Below are positions 6,251-7,243 of a DNA stretch of 7,243 bases, one piece after another. The notes under the pieces were generated by a model that was not told where the DNA came from, made no database searches, and worked only from the letters and a program-made list of their open reading frames with translations. Made by a program: the position numbers and the translations under genes. Source of the stretch: an uncultured Collinsella sp. (lineage in GTDB: Bacteria > Actinomycetota > Coriobacteriia > Coriobacteriales > Coriobacteriaceae). Positions within the stretch are counted from its first letter, which is position 1. The number at the start of each line of letters is the position of its first letter. The stretch spans positions 1 through 7,243 of the forward strand of contig CAJLVJ010000070.1 in NCBI GenBank assembly GCA_905210085.1, in the 5' to 3' direction.

Positions 6251-7243
6251 ATGCTCATATCACTAGATTTTACAATACTTGTTGCGAACACAATTGAACG
6301 TCTGATCGGTTCCGATGGCTCCCCCTATGAGAAGAGGGTAGATGCCAAGGGTCGCGTGACTAGCGACAAGTGCATCGCGAACGAAGTGCCGTTTGAGGAA
6401 CTGCCCGAGGGGTGGTGCTGGACAAAGCTATCGAACGTCGCCTCTATCCAGCTGGGCAAGATGCTTGACAAACAGAAAAACCAAGGTGATCTCGCGCCAT
6501 ACCTTGGAAATGCCAATGTTCAATGGGGCAGATTCGACCTCGCCAATGTGAAGACCATGCCCATGGGCGAAACGGATCGTGCTAAGTATGCGCTCTCTGA
6601 TGGTGACCTAATCGTCTGCGAAGGCGGCGTACCGGGGAGATGCGCAATCTGGACATCGAACGAGACGATGCATTATCAAAAGGCGCTTCACAGGATTCGC
6701 TGCAGCAAAAGGCTGCTGCTCAATACTTACTGCGAGCTGTATATTTGCTTTATAGTGCAATCGCATATATGGGATAGTTGCTTTACCGGAACCACAATCA
6801 AGCACCTTCCCGCGCAAACGTTGTCGAGCTGGCTTCTCCCCCTCCCGCCTCTCGCCGAGCAGCGCCGCATCGTCGAGCGCGTGAACGAGCTCATACCCCT
6901 GGTCGAGGAGTACGGCAGGGTCGAGAACGCCCGCGAGGCGCTCGACGCCGCGCTGCCCGGCCGCCTGCGCAAATCCGTGCTGCAGCTGGCGGTGCAGGGC
7001 GGGCTGGTGCCCCAGGACCCCGCAGACGAGCCCGCGAGTACCCTGCTTGAGCGCATCCGCGGGCAGCGCCGAAAGCTCGTCGCCGAGAAGAAGATGAAGG
7101 CCCCGAAGGGCGGCGAGTCGATCATCTTCGCCGGTTCCGATGGCCGCCGCTATGAGAAGAGAGTGGACGCCAAGGGCCGCGAGTCCGTGCCCGTCTGCAT
7201 CGAGGACGAGATCCCGTTCGAGATACCCGAGAGCTGGGAGTGG
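6251..7243 (+). CDS. hsdS: Type I restriction specificity subunit HsdS, N-terminally truncated and cut by window edge
   Basis: The frame is open from ATG 6251 to the end of the window (331 codons). HsdS is the DNA-recognition subunit of type I restriction-modification enzymes and positions HsdM and HsdR. Visible features are a spacer motif GSDGSPYEKRVDAKGR (20-35), PFEELPEGWCW leading into target-recognition domain 1 (about 55-200, with YLGNANVQWGRFDL and DGDLIVCEGGVPGRCAIW at 117-132), the end-of-TRD motif LPPLAEQRRIVERVNELI, a central conserved helix region (RLRKSVLQLAVQGGLVPQDP, then LLERIRGQRRKLVAEKKMKA), and a second copy of the spacer motif (GSDGRRYEKRVDAKGR, from residue 295) entering TRD2. 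Complete homologues begin with their own copy of the LQLAVQGGLVPQ helix. Here it is missing and replaced by about 19 unrelated residues (MLISLDFTILVANTIERLI). There is no good Shine-Dalgarno (GGG abuts the ATG) and a stop lies at 6215-6217. The gene is therefore probably a truncated or silent specificity cassette rather than a normal expressed hsdS. TRD1 is clearly less GC-rich than the conserved region after 6830, as expected for exchanged TRDs. Confidence 0.85.
   Translation, partial: MLISLDFTILVANTIERLIGSDGSPYEKRVDAKGRVTSDKCIANEVPFEELPEGWCWTKLSNVASIQLGKMLDKQKNQGDLAPYLGNANVQWGRFDLANVKTMPMGETDRAKYALSDGDLIVCEGGVPGRCAIWTSNETMHYQKALHRIRCSKRLLLNTYCELYICFIVQSHIWDSCFTGTTIKHLPAQTLSSWLLPLPPLAEQRRIVERVNELIPLVEEYGRVENAREALDAALPGRLRKSVLQLAVQGGLVPQDPADEPASTLLERIRGQRRKLVAEKKMKAPKGGESIIFAGSDGRRYEKRVDAKGRESVPVCIEDEIPFEIPESWEW
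6267..6293 (-). promoter_or_regulatory. Weak candidate promoter for the GmrSD-like gene, inside the hsdS 5' end
   Basis: Read on the minus strand, TTGTGT (complement of 6288-6293) is followed after 15 bases by TAAAAT (complement of 6267-6272). Transcription would start near 6260, giving a leader of about 110 bases. If real, the promoter lies within the first codons of the divergent hsdS reading frame. The spacing is short and the -35 imperfect, so confidence is low. Confidence 0.28.
6308..6356 (+). repeat. hsdS direct repeat, copy 1 (before TRD1)
   Basis: This 49-base stretch matches 7133-7181 at 42 positions and keeps the same reading frame; the proteins are identical at 14 of 16 residues (GSDGxxYEKRVDAKGR). 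Similarity to the second copy starts exactly at GGTTCCGATGG; the bases upstream are unrelated to those before copy 2. It marks the left border of recognisable hsdS sequence. Confidence 0.8.
7133..7181 (+). repeat. hsdS direct repeat, copy 2 (before TRD2)
   Basis: This is the second copy of the 49-base repeat, 825 bp (275 codons) downstream of copy 1. Here it is preceded by the full conserved helix segment (LLERIRGQRRKLVAEKKMKAPKGGESIIFA) that copy 1 lacks. Such half-repeats are normal in two-TRD HsdS proteins and can act as substrates for TRD exchange by homologous or site-specific recombination. Confidence 0.8.

Noticed and set aside
6778..7125. Short open frames on both strands within the hsdS 3' part
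   Set aside because: They are Arg/Ala/Ser-rich shadow frames inside the recognised HsdS reading frame, which stays open through the whole stretch.

Overview
The window looks like chromosomal DNA from a gut actinobacterium of the Coriobacteriia, most likely Collinsella or a close relative. This is inferred from the moderately high GC, GC-ending codons in the housekeeping-type genes, AAGG/GGAG-type ribosome binding sites, and the style of the Pro/Ala-rich membrane protein and the HsdS protein. No rRNA, tRNA or CRISPR array is visible, so the taxonomy is a guess.

Left part (1-2417): a catabolic locus. On the minus strand, 2,3-diaminopropionate ammonia-lyase (dpaL/ygeX, 272-1486) is followed by the start of a YgeY-type M20 hydrolase (1-197, running off the edge). 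Divergent from them is a YheO-like PAS+HTH regulator (1764-2417). The 277-bp divergent intergenic region carries a long imperfect inverted repeat (1573-1625) that is a good operator candidate. The dpaL-ygeY pair is the core of the E. coli ygeWXY-type cluster. Such clusters have been linked to selenium-dependent and purine/urate catabolism in anaerobic gut bacteria, but no further pathway genes are visible here.

Middle (2418-4025): two unrecognised plus-strand genes. The first (2541-3527) encodes a 328-residue protein with a Pro/Ala-rich, acidic cytoplasmic-type N-terminal region and one transmembrane helix near the C-terminus. It is preceded by a perfect TATAAT box and followed by an intrinsic terminator. 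The second (3665-3958) is a 97-residue Cys-containing protein with no Shine-Dalgarno sequence and a -10-like box only 12 nt before its start. A strong hairpin (3997-4019) separates it from the convergent next gene.

Right part (4026-7243): a defence region. A 707-residue single-chain GmrSD-like protein (DUF262, then DUF1524 HNH, then a DUF5655-like tail) lies on the minus strand. Divergent from it is a type I restriction specificity gene (hsdS) that runs off the right edge. This hsdS lacks the usual N-terminal conserved segment: hsdS-like sequence begins abruptly at a GSDG motif that recurs 825 bp later in front of the second target-recognition domain. The pattern suggests a recombined, silent or shuffling hsdS cassette beside a modification-dependent nuclease, and it is the most interesting part of the window.
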